From the NCBI GenBank assembly GCA_033085395.1, contig MU853187.1, positions 124,001-188,000 on the forward strand: DNA of 64,000 nt, written 5' to 3'. The position numbers and the translations under genes were made by a program. The notes beneath the pieces were generated by a model, which was not told where the DNA came from, did no database searches, and saw nothing but the letters and a program-made list of their open reading frames with translations. Origin of the DNA: Xanthoparmelia taractica. Lineage: Eukaryota > Ascomycota > Lecanoromycetes > Lecanorales > Parmeliaceae. This document shows positions 10,522-22,176 of this stretch, piece after piece; the first letter of the stretch is position 1, and the number at the start of each line of letters is the position of its first letter.

Positions 10522-11909
10522 ATGAGAACTGGGGCCAGCCGTGACTTATATCCTATCTGTAAACCACCTTCAAAACAGCAACTGTCTACTCATCATGTCC
10601 AAGACCCGTCGGCAGACAGTACGCGGCCTAATTCAACAATGCTATATGCCACTAGTGAATTTTTTCCTCTATTATGTCGCGTCACTTTACTTATCTCGCT
10701 TTTTGTATTCCCACCTGACCATTTCACCTCACGCGGAAACAATGCCCACAAGCGGTCAGCCCTCTCCTCCCTTCGACCTAACAGTTCAGCCAAAATCCCT
10801 CCACAACGATCGCCCACAATCAAAGCTCGACATCGTCAAGCGCATCAAGATTCGAGTGCAAGAACCCAGCAAGGCGAAGTGGTCCGTGTCTCTATGGGCA
10901 GAAGATTGTGCTCGCTGACTTCAAGTAGCTCAGATCACCTCTGCACAGTTTGCAGCCGACAATTCCAAACTCAAAAAGCTCTAGAGAGCCATTGGACCCA
11001 CTCAAAGCGTCATAATTGGTGCCTGAAGTGTAACAGGCATTTCGTCTCGGGCGCTGCTCTGGACGAGCACCTTCAAAAGTCGCAAAGGCATTGGATATGC
11101 GACAATCATAACATTGACTTCTCGACTGAAAACGAGCTTTTCGAGCGTTATCGCGACATTCACAGTTTCTGCGACCGCTGCGAGCTTTACTTTGATACTT
11201 TTGCGGCACGAGAGGAGCATTACAAGAAGTCACGCAGCCACTGGATATGCGGGACTCATGGATTCGGTTACCCGACGTGCAAAGGACTCTACCAGCACTA
11301 CGAGTCTTGTCCGAGTCATTTCTGGTACCCGTCTTGCAGCAAGGTTTATAACACATCAATGCAGCTCTGTGATGTAAGTCACTAGTCTTTAAGGGCGGCA
11401 TACAAACAGCGCTGACATGGCTCTAGCATTTATTAACTCATTTCCCACGCAATATCGACTGCTGGGGCTGTTCGAAAAAATTCACCAGATACGCGCCATT
11501 GCTATAGCATCTCGAGACCGGCACTTGCGTAACGACGCGTCTTCAACTTGACCAATTGGCCATTCAATGCGAATGTTCGAAGGGGTACGTAAAGCCTGGC
11601 TGCGAGATATATTCGCGCCGAGGACAGCGCAAAAGTCATTATGCCCGACCTGTATTCTTATCGCATCCCAAAAGCTTCGGGTGTTCTAAGTGCGACAAGA
11701 TTTTCGATCAGCATGGTGGCATGATGGCACACATTCAGTCATCGTGCCTTCATCCATTGGTTTATCAGTGCGCAGGCTGTGAATCCCAGTATGCGGATCT
11801 CAGCGGGCTCCTTCAATATGTTGAGAGTAGTGCCTGCTCAGAAGGTGTTAGCTATGGCACGGGCAGTATCGTCAAGCTTCTCCACCACTTATGGGAGACC
11901 TTGGCCTGA
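10522..11909 (+). pseudogene. C2H2 multi-zinc-finger protein gene with in-frame TAG
   Basis: From nt 10942 on, the frame encodes a series of fungal C2H2-type fingers (CTVC..F..L..H...SKRH, then NWCLKC, HWICDNH, CDRCELYF, HWICGTHG) of the kind seen in Pezizomycotina finger proteins. A 53-bp intron at 11374-11426 (GTAAGT..CTCTAG) joins exon 1 to an exon that begins HLLTHFP. In that same frame, codon 11505-11507 is TAG, at a point where related fingers have a hydrophobic or polar residue before HLE.GTC. The frame then continues unbroken to 11909 with more finger motifs (CSKCDKIFDQHGGMMAHI, CAGCESQYADLSGLL). One nonsense change therefore separates two well-preserved halves. The N-terminus is uncertain: the ATG at 10522 is the first in frame, but a later start near 10893 is possible. 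Either the gene is recently disabled or an unrecognised intron removes the stop. Confidence 0.7.
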
Positions 11910-12688
11910 GAGAGGAGGATTACCAACTGCTTTCATGTGGCTGAAGAAAGAAGAATCGGAGAATGTAGCGCAGGGCTATAGGCTAAGTTGAATACGCTGG
12001 CTTCCCTGGTTGGTAAATCCTACTTCCCACGTGAGTATCCGAACTGACAGCACTGATGAGCAGTCTTATCTTGTCTCATCGAACCGCCCTAATATTGGTG
12101 CAAGAGAAGAGCTTCGCATGCATCTGGATGTATGATATAGGATTACGGGGTTTGGGGAGCATGAATACTTCATGGTCAATGCGGCAAGTCATATCGCGAG
12201 ACTCAGTTTACGGAACGTCCGAGTACCCTCACGCTATCGTTTCCTCGGGAAAGCGAACGTTCTACCATGTCTCTATTCAAATTACAGAATAATGCCGACA
12301 ACTTCAAGCTCCCAAACTCCTTTTACTGTATGCAAATGCACGTCTTGACTGAGGGGTAAATGTAGGTAAGTACAACTACAAAGTAAATAAGCTGCTATAG
12401 AACATCGAAACGCCCACGAGCCGAACTCTTCACTAATGATACAATTATTTGGATCTATATTACTTTGAAATATTCCAAAATTTCTCATATTTTGCGGTCT
12501 TGCATTTTGCAATGGGTCGTAAGCTCCTGATTGAATCTCATGAGCAAAATCTGCTTCAACAGACGGATGTAACTAGTCACTTTTCATAATTGGTGGAACA
12601 GCTTTCCCCTCCTTACATTCTTAGTCATCGTGATCAATATGCATCGATTCTGACCTTTCAAGGCTGCCATACCTATCATGACAGCGTC
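11910..12688. other. Intergenic
   Basis: No convincing coding sequence. The region is AT-rich around 12440-12490 and presumably holds the promoter of the J-protein gene. Confidence 0.4.
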
Positions 12689-14056
12689 ATGGCTCCCGCC
12701 GAGCCCAACGTCGATTACTACGCCGTTCTCGAGATATCAAACATTGCCACTATCGAGCTCGTAACGAAGAGCTATCGACGACTGGCAAAGCTTCGGCATC
12801 CGGACAAAAACCCCAGCGCCGACTCGACAGCTGTGTTCCAGCTTGTAAAGCAGCCCCCCATCTACTTTCTATATGAGTTTGCTATATATAGAAAGCCGGC
12901 AGGGACTGACTGACTCGTGGTGACGAAGCTCCAAAACGCCTACGACACAATAAGCGATCCCACGAAGCGACGGGCGTACGATTTGAGATGGCCAGGCATC
13001 AAAGATACTCTACGGACACAGCAGGAATCGGAGAAACGCAACGCTGAAGCCGCGCAGGCAGAGAAAAAAAGAGCAACAGAAGCGAGGGCGAAAAAGCAGG
13101 AAGAAGACAATGCACGCCAGGCACGTCTTCAGAACCTGGAACAGAGCAGGCGGAGACACGACAGCGACGTTTTCGAACTATCTCGCGCAATTAAAAAGCT
13201 CGCCGCAGACCTGAAGCGTCTTCAAGACCTCGATGACGAAGATGTAAGAAAGGAAAAAGAGCGCAATGGCTGGTGGCGATACCTTGCGTCGCCCATCTAC
13301 GGCGCCCCAGCGAAAGAAACGGACGAGCAGAAGCAGGAACGCGAGACGAAGCATCTACATAGACAGGCCAGTAAGCGCATCAAGGGCAGCGAGCTGACGG
13401 AGAAGGAGGCTCGGCTTCGGAAACTGCAGGATGCACTGCGGGATGTGAACGGCAAGATTGCAGTGGAGAAGAAAAAGGCCGAGGATGAGAAGAGAAGGGT
13501 TGAAGAGGTGGCGAGGGCACGGAAGCTGAAGATGGAGCAAGAAGCGAGGGAAAGAGCGATGCGGGAGGCGCGGGAGAGCTGGCTGGCGCAAGCCCAGAAA
13601 GAACGGGCTGAGCGGGCCGCAAGAGAAGCTCGCGAAGCCCAAGCTATGCGGGAGGCACAAGAGCGTGCGCGGGTGGCAGCAGAGACGCGCCGCAGAGAAG
13701 CAGAAGAGCGAGCAGAGGCAGTACAAAGAGCGGAAGAGGCGGTTGCGGCTCAGAGGGCTAGAAAAGCACGGGAAAAGGCACGTGACGGTTGGTCTGGACT
13801 GGCAGCGAAGAGGAGTACGTGCCGACATGAGGGGTGGTGGCCGAAGGTGGAGGGAAGGCAGCTCTGTAGCAAGTGTCACGCTTTCCAGAACCGCTTTGCG
13901 TTGCAGTGTCCCGGCTGCAGCATGGTGGCTTGTGCGGGCTGTCAGAAGGTTCTGCGGAGTGAGAGACGGAAGGGTGGTGGTGTGGCCGGCCGGCAATATG
14001 GATTTGCTGGCAATGATGACTATGACTGTGATTTTTCTTTCTATGATTATGACTGA
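12689..14056 (+). CDS. J-domain (Hsp40) protein with C-terminal Cys-rich module
   Basis: Exons are 12689-12844 and 12929-14056 (427 residues). The J domain occupies about residues 8-75, with the diagnostic HPD in RHPDKN, and is split by an 84-bp intron (GTAAAG..GAAG, branch-like GACTGAC). Splicing gives FQLLQNAYDTISDP, the normal helix IV region. J domains stimulate Hsp70 ATPase. A very long charged helix (about 80-345, Arg/Glu/Ala/Lys, likely coiled coil or single alpha helix) follows. The C-terminus carries C350 and then CxxC-x10-CxxC-x4-CxxC (C365 to C390), followed by a Gly and Asp/Tyr-rich tail. I know this J plus helix plus zinc-binding arrangement as a fungal J-protein type without an assigned client. 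The start at 12689 gives the usual short N-terminus before DYYAVLE. Confidence 0.88.
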
Positions 14057-16327
14057 TGACGATCGAAGTGGACATGTACTGGGAGTAGTTTATTGTCAGA
14101 AATTACAATGCTTTCGGTCCGATCCATCATCACTTGAGAATAAAGGAGGCGAACAGGTCTGCTCCCTCTGCAGGTCATAGAGTCCATCTCCGAAATGACC
14201 AGATTTCTGAAATATATTATATAGCGCTCACGTGTCCGTCCTGTCCTGAAAAATCCACGGCTCCTAGTGACACGTCAAGCACATCACTTGCGTTGCGATA
14301 GGGCCCAAATACCGCTCTGAAATTTTTGACGGGAGGTGCGGCTAAGGACCATCGCGACTCGGAAGAATCGGTGATCTTTTGGCCGTCATATCATTTCTTC
14401 TTTACTTCAGAAGAGCGCCTTGCTAGTTCAAGGCAAACTATGTCTCCGGGTAGCGACTATGCCTGATCACCAGCGCCACGAGCGAGGACGAACGTCCGCC
14501 TGGTTCAATGTGTTTTGCAATCTCAAGATCCTGGTTCATGTTCCTAATGATCAAGTCCCATCCCAGCGGCCTGGTTTGAGCAGCCTCTTTCTCCTGCAGC
14601 CAAAAAACATAAACTGCAAGAGTTTGGGCCGGCAGATGTGGACGCGATTATCGTCCAATATCCAGGCAGAAGCACCGCCTAGTCACTGTCGCCCTGTGCT
14701 ACTTCAAAATTATCTTTCTCGTGTCTAAAGTTCTTCAATCTCATCCCAGCCACGATCTGACTGCAACGCGGCAGCCGTGAGCTACGACGGAGAACTGAAT
14801 TGGAGCATTATCTTTCATAGTGAGAGCCCCAGGCTCCCGCGGGTCAAGATGCCAAACGGGGGCTCCAGTAATTTGGTCCACTTTTAATTTTAAAGGCAGG
14901 AAAATCGACTTATGAGCGGCGCCTTATGCCCATCCCTTGTGGCCAACATCGAGCTTACTGTCAGCAATGTCGTAAATCGTTCCTCTCTGTACAGGCGCTA
15001 TAGCATCACTGGCAAACAAGCACCCACCATCGCTTTACTCACTACGAGAATTCCTTTGGATCCTGAGACCGCGTTCCTGGCCATCCTTACCATGAGAGAT
15101 CCCGAGAGGTATGACACCACCGCATCCAGTTCATTGCTTGCGGTACTGAGAAATCCATGGCCCAAGAAACGAAAACATACAGAGCCACCCCCTGTTGGCT
15201 GCAACACACGGAAGCACTTTCCTACTTTGTCAGAAATGCCAAGGCATATCGAAGATCATGAATGTCATGACCCCCGGAAGATTCGACATCTCAACGACCT
15301 GGCAGAAGAGTCCAGCGGATTGGGACATTTCATCATTCCTGGAATCCCGGTCGAAGAAGGTGGTTTCGTGCAGAAGCTCCACCGGGCTTCCGCACTGTCG
15401 TGAGCTTTCATTTCCATGATTATCGACTGTTAGCTTTGGCCCCTCCCCGTACTTCATCCTGAAGTGGTGAAACAAGGACGAGCTCGCGTGCGGCCGGGGG
15501 TTCTTTTATGCCGACAGATTGTGTCAGGGCTGGAACTCTCATGCTTGAAAGTATCAACAAGACATTCGGAGTGCTACTTATGTGCGCTCTTCACCATGAC
15601 ATCCTCTCAAGGGTACTTAATCGGCCAACGCTCCTTTCTCTCGCAGTGGGCTTACACGCGCTTCAAGTCGATGTCTCCAAGCTTACGCTTCTCCTTTATA
15701 GCCACCTCGCTTAACAGCATCCAATCAGGGCTACACCTATTGAGGTATTTCTTTCTATTTCCATGTCCCTATTTCGACACCAGCGGCGGAAAGACAGATG
15801 CTCTCGCCCACTGAATGTACCAGGTAGAGCGACTTATTCGTCTCTTTCTCCACGGCATGGCGCATTTACGGCCACATATCACAAACCTGTTCCTCCATAG
15901 TCGGCGCCAAGTTCGTTCCAGAATACAAATAGTACCGTTCGCAGCAGATTCATTGGGTTCGGCCAATTTCATCGAAACGGTAACAGCGAAGCGCTAACAG
16001 AGAGTAGGCTAGCTTGCCAAGACATAAACAAATGAAATGGCCCCCACGGCCCCCAACCGCGAGACGCGAGTCTGCTTCAGCTCTCCTACGAACATCCTTC
16101 TCAGGTCATGTCTTGTTGCGGCTTTTTTTGCCTTTGTTCTCTGCACAAATTCACCTGTCATTATAGTCTTCTGTATGCTGCAAAGATGAGATTAAGGGTG
16201 AACATCAGATTAGAGTTGCAGATGCTAGTAAGAGAGTGAGGAAAATGAATGTGTGGACCAAGCACGAAAAGCCAGTCCTGCTATCAGCCGTCACAGCCCG
16301 ATTAGCCGCCGTAAGATTTAATATTTA
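14057..16327. other. Gene-poor region with one possible relic
   Basis: The only frame of interest is 14912-15403 (+), whose C-terminal part has a degenerate finger-like stretch (FPTLSEMPRHIEDHEC) lacking one of the expected Cys. It may be another relic zinc-finger gene. The rest shows no supported feature. Confidence 0.3.
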
Positions 16328-17410
16328 GTGGCGGATCAAGAGTCAGCTACAATCCTTCGCTCCCCGCTCTTTCGCCGGCGACTCAGCGTAGAACTCAGCC
16401 ATGGACTGGGCTGGTCCAGTCTCTCCAGGATCGAGACCCTTCCATCGTCAGCCAGTTGGTGCACAGACGTCGCAGACAATAGTGGCATTAGAGCTAGGTC
16501 CCCTCAGCAAATGACTTTGCCGCCTTCGACCTACAATATCCATCTTCAGCGCTACATTAGCCTTTATCGTGGTGCTCGCTATTGTCAAGAGAGGGCATTG
16601 GTACGTGACCCTATGCATATCTAGTTGACCAAGTTCAGCAATGCTGATACTCCGGCCCAACCCATCTCTTCCCCCATCCCTCAAGTCTCCAACGACTCCT
16701 CATGTCCACAACCTCCTCATTCCTAGCGACCAACGCCACGGTGTCAATCCTTCCTACAAGCGGCTACGACAAATTGGGCAAGACCTAACTCTCCACTATC
16801 GGCACATATATCGAGTTCAACGTCTGCTGCGAGTCCGATGTAAGCGGCGCGAAGTTCCTTGGCGTCTTTGTATACTTTTCTGAGGACTGCATTGAGACTT
16901 GTGCGAGCTTCAATTACCACCAAACCAGCAATGGGACCGAAACGGCGAATGCGACTTGTGACGAGGTCGCTTTCGCTTTGGACTCTCATAAAATCCACAA
17001 GCGCTGGGCTGAAATTGTTGTCTCAAAGATACAAAGGCCATCACTGCCACGCATAGGGACTGCACCAGTGCTGCTTCGTTTGATTAGAGCTAGATTCGGG
17101 CGAATTCAAGAGTTCTTATTTGGTGTCAAAGGAACCTGGAATTGGAAGGAGAGTGTAGTCCTGTTCTTGGAGTCTGTTTGGACCCTTGGCAATTCCAAGA
17201 AAAATGGGCCAGATGTCGCCATCGTCGTCTTACGAAGCACTTCTACACTCCTGAAGATGATGCTAATAATAGTAGTAATTTTCGGGATTATTCAGCCCTA
17301 GACATTGTGAATCTGCCGCTAGCGTTTCAGTGGAGGCTTTGCCCCCGCCAAGAGCAACTTGGCCAACATACAACAAAAACATCACGCTTTATTGCGCCTT
17401 TTCGCCTTTA
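16328..17410 (+). pseudogene. Relic of a single-pass membrane protein with Cys-rich ectodomain
   Basis: The pieces, in order, fit a fungal membrane protein. 16518-16600 reads CRLRPTISIFSATLAFIVVL, then AIVKRG (a transmembrane helix). A Ser/Pro/Asn-rich stretch follows (16640-16720). A cysteine domain (about 16812-16985) reads VCCESDVSGAKFLGVFVYFS, then EDCIETCASFN and further ATCDEVAFAL. The pieces lie in different frames, and the frame leading into the Cys domain has a TAA at 16786-16788. Possible splice sites exist (donor 16601, acceptor 16638), but the intron would be only 38 bp. Family resemblance is by memory of the C-x3-C-SxNxH pattern. A decayed gene is the simplest reading. Confidence 0.4.
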
Positions 17411-17989
17411 GCAGTGGTCCTCACTCTACCAAGGTATTACCATTGTCTACTCAACATGCAGTCTAATGTTGAAGCTTCCTGCAAAGGTATACAGTATCCA
17501 CATTGCGATGCCTGACCAGCTTTCTTACAGTGGTTGGACTTCGTTCAGCTCCATATATCTCTATTCATATCGTAATATTGCATACTACAACCCTCCATTA
17601 CAAGCATGTGCCGCTGTTGCTTAGTTCCTCTTGTTGGAAGTCCTTTCATTGATCCCACCACAATTTTCCCCGTGTTTACATGCTGCAGGAGAAGAATTGT
17701 GCTGTGCCCGCTCCAGCCCCGAATTCGCTTATGTGCTAAGAACAGCATATTTCTTACCCACCACAAGCATTTCTTGGATCAGTCTCTCAATCGCCTCACA
17801 TTTCTTCTTGTCTCCTCAAATTCAGTAAGAGCTGGGCTTTCTAGCTTGTAGTTCGCAATCGTGGTCTGATTTGGACCTTATTTCAGCCAGCCATAACCAC
17901 CATTGCTTTTCAGTATCGGCCAGACTTTTCTTCTTAGCACTTATCTACATTATTGCGATTCCAGTAGCTGTGGGATTGGAGTGACAAAG
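17411..17989. other. Intergenic, promoter side of MFS gene
   Basis: No coding signal is supported. It presumably includes the 5' region of the MFS gene. Confidence 0.4.
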
Positions 17990-19957
17990 ATGGGGAAGTC
18001 AGAGGCTATAGAGATCGTCGACCGGACTGCCACACCAACATCGCTCCAGACGTCCGAATGGTCGTTCGAGGAGAAGGCGGAGGCTGCAGAGAGAAAATCT
18101 TACCTTGCAGGATGGCATCTGAAGTTTCTGTCCCTCAGGTCAGCTCTATCCAAGTCTAGCTCCACCAATTGCCAAACTGACGAAGGTTGCAGTGTTGCGC
18201 TTCTATTCTTCCTCGTCAATATCGAAGTCTCAATTGTCGGAACATCCCTGATATCAATCACAGACGACTTGCATAGCTTCAAGCAAGGAGGATGGGTTGT
18301 TACGGGATATCTTATTACGTACACCAGTAAGACCTTCCTTACTTGACGGTAACATGACCCCCTTTCTCAACGGTGCCAAACAGGCATGATCATCATCTGG
18401 GCGAAAACCAGTGACATTTTCGGCCGGAAACAAGCAACATTGGCCACTACTCTTATATTCGTAGCCTTCTCCGCAGGATGCGGCGTCTCGCAGACAATGA
18501 CACAATTAATTGTCAATCGAGTATTTCAAGGCATCGGAGCCGCAGGCTGCGTCTCAATGGCTTTGACGATCGCCTATGAGATGGTACCCAAGGGCCGATA
18601 TCCCTCCATTGCCGCTCAACTGGCCACAGCAAGCGCACTGGGAAGTTTGGCCGGCCCAGTCATTGGTGGCGGTGTCGCTGAGAAGGCGAGTTGGAGATGG
18701 GTGTTTTTACTCAAGTGAGTAGATTTCATCATGATCTAGGTAAGCATTTGGACTGACATTAAGGCAAGTTTACCCGCCGGCTTGGTCACTATGATACTCC
18801 TCTATCTTTCAGTACCTGCGAACTTTCCGTACCAAGCCCAGCCGTTCTACGTCGCCCCTGGGGTTCGGCAGAAGACCTCGAAGCTATCTCTAGCCAGGCT
18901 CGATCTTTCCGGTGCATTTCTCCTTCTGGGAGCTACCCTACTTCTGGTGACAGTCCTGCTCGAAGCACCTAACGCGTTTTCGTGGCACTCTAAAACAGCC
19001 ATCGTTCTCTTTGTATTATCCGGGGTGTTCGGCTGTTTATTTCTGTTAAACGAGCGTGTGATCACTGGCGACAACTGGCGCCCAGAGCCAGTCTTCCCAT
19101 GGCGCTTCCTCTTCAACAGAGCGTGGATCGGTACTTTAATCCTCTCACTCCTTTCCGGTATACCCTACAACATAATTGTAATTGACATACCCCAACGCCT
19201 CCAAACTGTCAATGGCATCTCACCCCTCGGTGCCGGCATTCGCTTAGTTCCTTTTAATGTTATGATCGCACTTGGCTGTATACTGATCAACGTTTTCGCA
19301 ATGAGAACACGCATTGCGCCGATCTATCTCGTTTTCGCAGGCTCAATCATTCAGCTCATTGGCCTCTCGCTCTTCTCCACGCTCTCCTCGGCTAACATAA
19401 TGGCGCCTGCTCCCTCCGTCGTGTACGGCTGGGAAATTCTCTCCGGGTTCGGTATAGGCATAGTGTGGGGTATGCTCCTTGTCATTCCACCCCACGTTGT
19501 CGAGCACCGTGACTTGGCAATCTCAAGCGGCGCGCTCCTGCAGTTCCGCGTCTTTGGCGGCGCCCTTGGCCTCGCACTAGCTTCGGCCGTTATGAACAGC
19601 TACCTCACCTCGCATCTTTCGCAAGAAATCGGCTCCGAGTATTTAGCAGCAGTGCTGCAGAGTACAGAGGCCATAAAGGAGTTCCCCATCGGTATGCAGA
19701 GGTTAGTCCTGGAGAAATTTGCAGAGGGCTATAATCTGCAAATGAAGATCCTGGCGGGGTTCGCGGGATTGCAGGTACTTTGTGTGGGGCTGTTGTGGCG
19801 GGGAAAAGCGCACGGAGGGCAAATTAGTGTCGTGGAAAGGGAAGAGAAAGAGCTGAGACAGGGGAAGGAGGATGAGGCTGAGAAGAGAGAGAGGAGAGGT
19901 CTTGGCGGTTGGGTGGGAGAGTTCGTTTGGAAGCACTTTATAGAGCTCGAGAGGTGA
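17990..19957 (+). CDS. MFS transporter, DHA2-like 14-helix type
   Basis: Four exons: 17990-18138, 18193-18326, 18384-18714 and 18769-19957 (600 residues), with introns of 54, 57 and 54 bp that all keep phase. After a roughly 50-residue cytosolic N-terminus, helix 1 reads ALLFFLVNIEVSIVGTSL. Helix 2 and loop 2-3 carry the drug:H+ antiporter pattern WVVTGYLITYTSM, then WAKTSDIFGRK (motif A). Further on RVFQGIGAAG and LGSLAGPVIGGGV (motif C-like) are seen. The second half has the additional helices of the 14-span family, and the tail is highly charged (EEKELRQGKEDE). It likely exports a small hydrophobic compound at the plasma membrane. With a polyketide synthase and a Zn2Cys6 regulator on either side, a role in metabolite efflux is possible but not shown. 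Confidence 0.9.
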
Positions 19958-21253
19958 TCTGGGATATCCTGGTGCGCTGGTATGAAAATCCTGAGTTATA
20001 CATGTACATTTTTCTGTCAGTATCTACTTTTTCTCTATCCGCACAATGCCTGTGCCTCACCTGTCATTGTGTTAGTGAAACCTCTACTTCGAAGTACATT
20101 TGCCAACACCCCCACTGCGCTACCTCCGCGGGATCTCGGACACGGTGCGTTGTTAAGCCGCGAGACTAATGTTGTAATTTGACTTCTCAATCCTCAATCC
20201 TGCAATCCCTGGCTCCCAGGAGACGATACTTGGAACACGACAACTACGATGCCTACAGGATCCCTGTTCAGGATTCCTTCGATAACACTAAAAATAGTGT
20301 GAATCAAGTATTGTACCTAACATACCAAGCTACCAAGTAATATGACAGCATCTCTCTCAATTTGCGCTTTCGAACGGACGAGCCTTGTTTTCTTAAAGCT
20401 CCTGCATCTCAAACCCAGCTGCGCATAGCAATATGCAAGTAGTCACCACGGTGCCACTATAAGGCCTTGGTGATTAGTCAGACGCTCATGCTCATGCTCG
20501 CCACAAACGCCTCCTCAAAAGTCAACTGCTGCAGTGCTGTGCCCGAATTCCTGCATCCCTTGCTGCATATTGGCAGCGGGTCTGCTAAGCTCATTGAGGG
20601 TATGATAGGCCCAATGAGGAACCAATTGGTACCGTTTCGTTAAACATCAACAATCCGCGTTAGAGCGTGCACTAGCGTCATGCGGGCGCAACGTCCAGGA
20701 ACGGGCCTTCCCCCAAGTTCGCCCTGGGACATGGGGCATGGTTCAAAGGTGTTCATCAATATGTCAAAGGAGGCCCTTTGATGCCTAAAATGACTTGAGA
20801 AGAAGTAGAGCGGAGGAGGTGGTACACTTCGTATCTGTTTTGCTGGCATAGTCCCACTTTCCCGCATCGATCCCACGTGTTCTGACCTCGATGATATGTC
20901 AAGGATATCGCCCGTTAAGCTGACAGCATGATCAGTGATAGGAAATTGATAGTCTGTGCCAAGTCCCAACATTCTCAACGGTCCGCCCGATGTACACTTA
21001 TCCAACGGCAGGTACCGTTCATACATTAGACTGTTCCTCCCATCTTGTTTTATAATCGTACGCCCATATTGAACATGTTTATCAGATACTGAGTAAAAGG
21101 AATACTATTGTGCAGAGTATCTCAACTTGCTTGTGCGGGATTGGTTGTTTGTCCCAGGCCTTTGATTCGTGTAGCCCAAAGCGAGCACGTCGTTTAACTG
21201 TCAAATCACATTCAGTTCGGCCAGATAAGGGCCCCGCATTCGAACACGCCAGT
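19958..21253. other. Intergenic
   Basis: No gene is recognised. The minus-strand frame 20640-21026 has no family features. Confidence 0.45.
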
Positions 21254-22176
21254 ATGTCGACATCACAAGATCGAGAGACAAACAAGCCTCAATCGAAGAA
21301 GCTGCGGACTGCCTGCGACATATGCCACCAAGCTAAGATGAAGTGCTCTGGTGGTACCCCATGTCAAGGATGTCGGAGTTCGGACCATGACTGCATCTAC
21401 AGCGTCTCCAAACGGATTGGACGACCAAAGGGCACGAAGAACAAGCGGACTGCGGACCGTGCGAGTCGCCAGCAATTGGAGAGAGAGCGGAAGAGCCTTA
21501 AGAGTGAACGCCAAAGCCAGGCGCCTGTGTCGTCGCCATCGCCAGGCCAGATCTCAAGGGCACAAACCCAGCCGCTAGCATTTGATAAGGGCACTTGTCA
21601 ACCCCCGGTGATGATGAGCAATATATCCATCGGCATGCTGCTGGAAAATGCTTCCAATACGTCCTACTCGCTACCGGGCTCCGAGGGTCGGGGTCATTTC
21701 GCTGATTCTAGTCGCTGGTATGACTTTGGGGACCTGGCTGGCACTTCGCCTTTGAAAGTAAGCATAGAATGGCTCCTCTTTATTCTTGGACTGCGACGGG
21801 TTGTTGCGTCATAAAATGGAACAATGTTGATAGCGTCTGGATGTAGCCGCAGTCTTCCCTGACCTCGTCTTTCCAACCTGTTGGATCCTATCCACATGAC
21901 AACGTGTCGCAATATCCCCATAACGACTCAGCATATGTCTCCCCAGGCAGTGTTTTCGGCGAGATAGGAAACGTTGCTCTTGTGTCATTCTCTCCTAGCG
22001 AAATGAACCTAACATCATCGGCCTCCTCGCCATCACTGTTTCCATCACCAGAGTACAATTGCTTTCAAAGTATGGGCGGCTTCACTACTGCCTCAGAACA
22101 CTCGAGCAGAAGCGGGCTCAGCAACGACTCCACTTTGTCTTTTCCACCGCAGAGCAGGCTTCCGTTCCACGGATAG
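21254..22176 (+). CDS. Zn(II)2Cys6 transcription regulator, short
   Basis: Exons 21254-21757 and 21853-22176 give 275 residues. The N-terminal binuclear zinc cluster is complete: C-x2-C-x6-C-x5-C-x2-C-x6-C in ACDICHQAKMKC through HDC. It is followed by a basic linker SKRIGRPKGTKNKR of the kind found in AflR-like regulators of polyketide clusters, then a Ser/Gln-rich region. The intron acceptor may be at 21852 or at the in-phase TAG at 21846. The ATG at 21254 is chosen because it lies just ahead of the zinc cluster; an in-frame ATG at 21110 would add 48 residues. The protein ends soon after a Ser/Pro-rich segment and lacks the C-terminal regulatory domain expected of full-length AflR-type proteins. 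It may be truncated, or a later exon may have been missed. Confidence 0.8.

Noticed and set aside
13355..13996. 213-residue minus-strand frame opposite the J-protein
   Set aside because: Leu/Pro/Ser-rich mirror of the Arg/Glu/Ala helix; no independent features.
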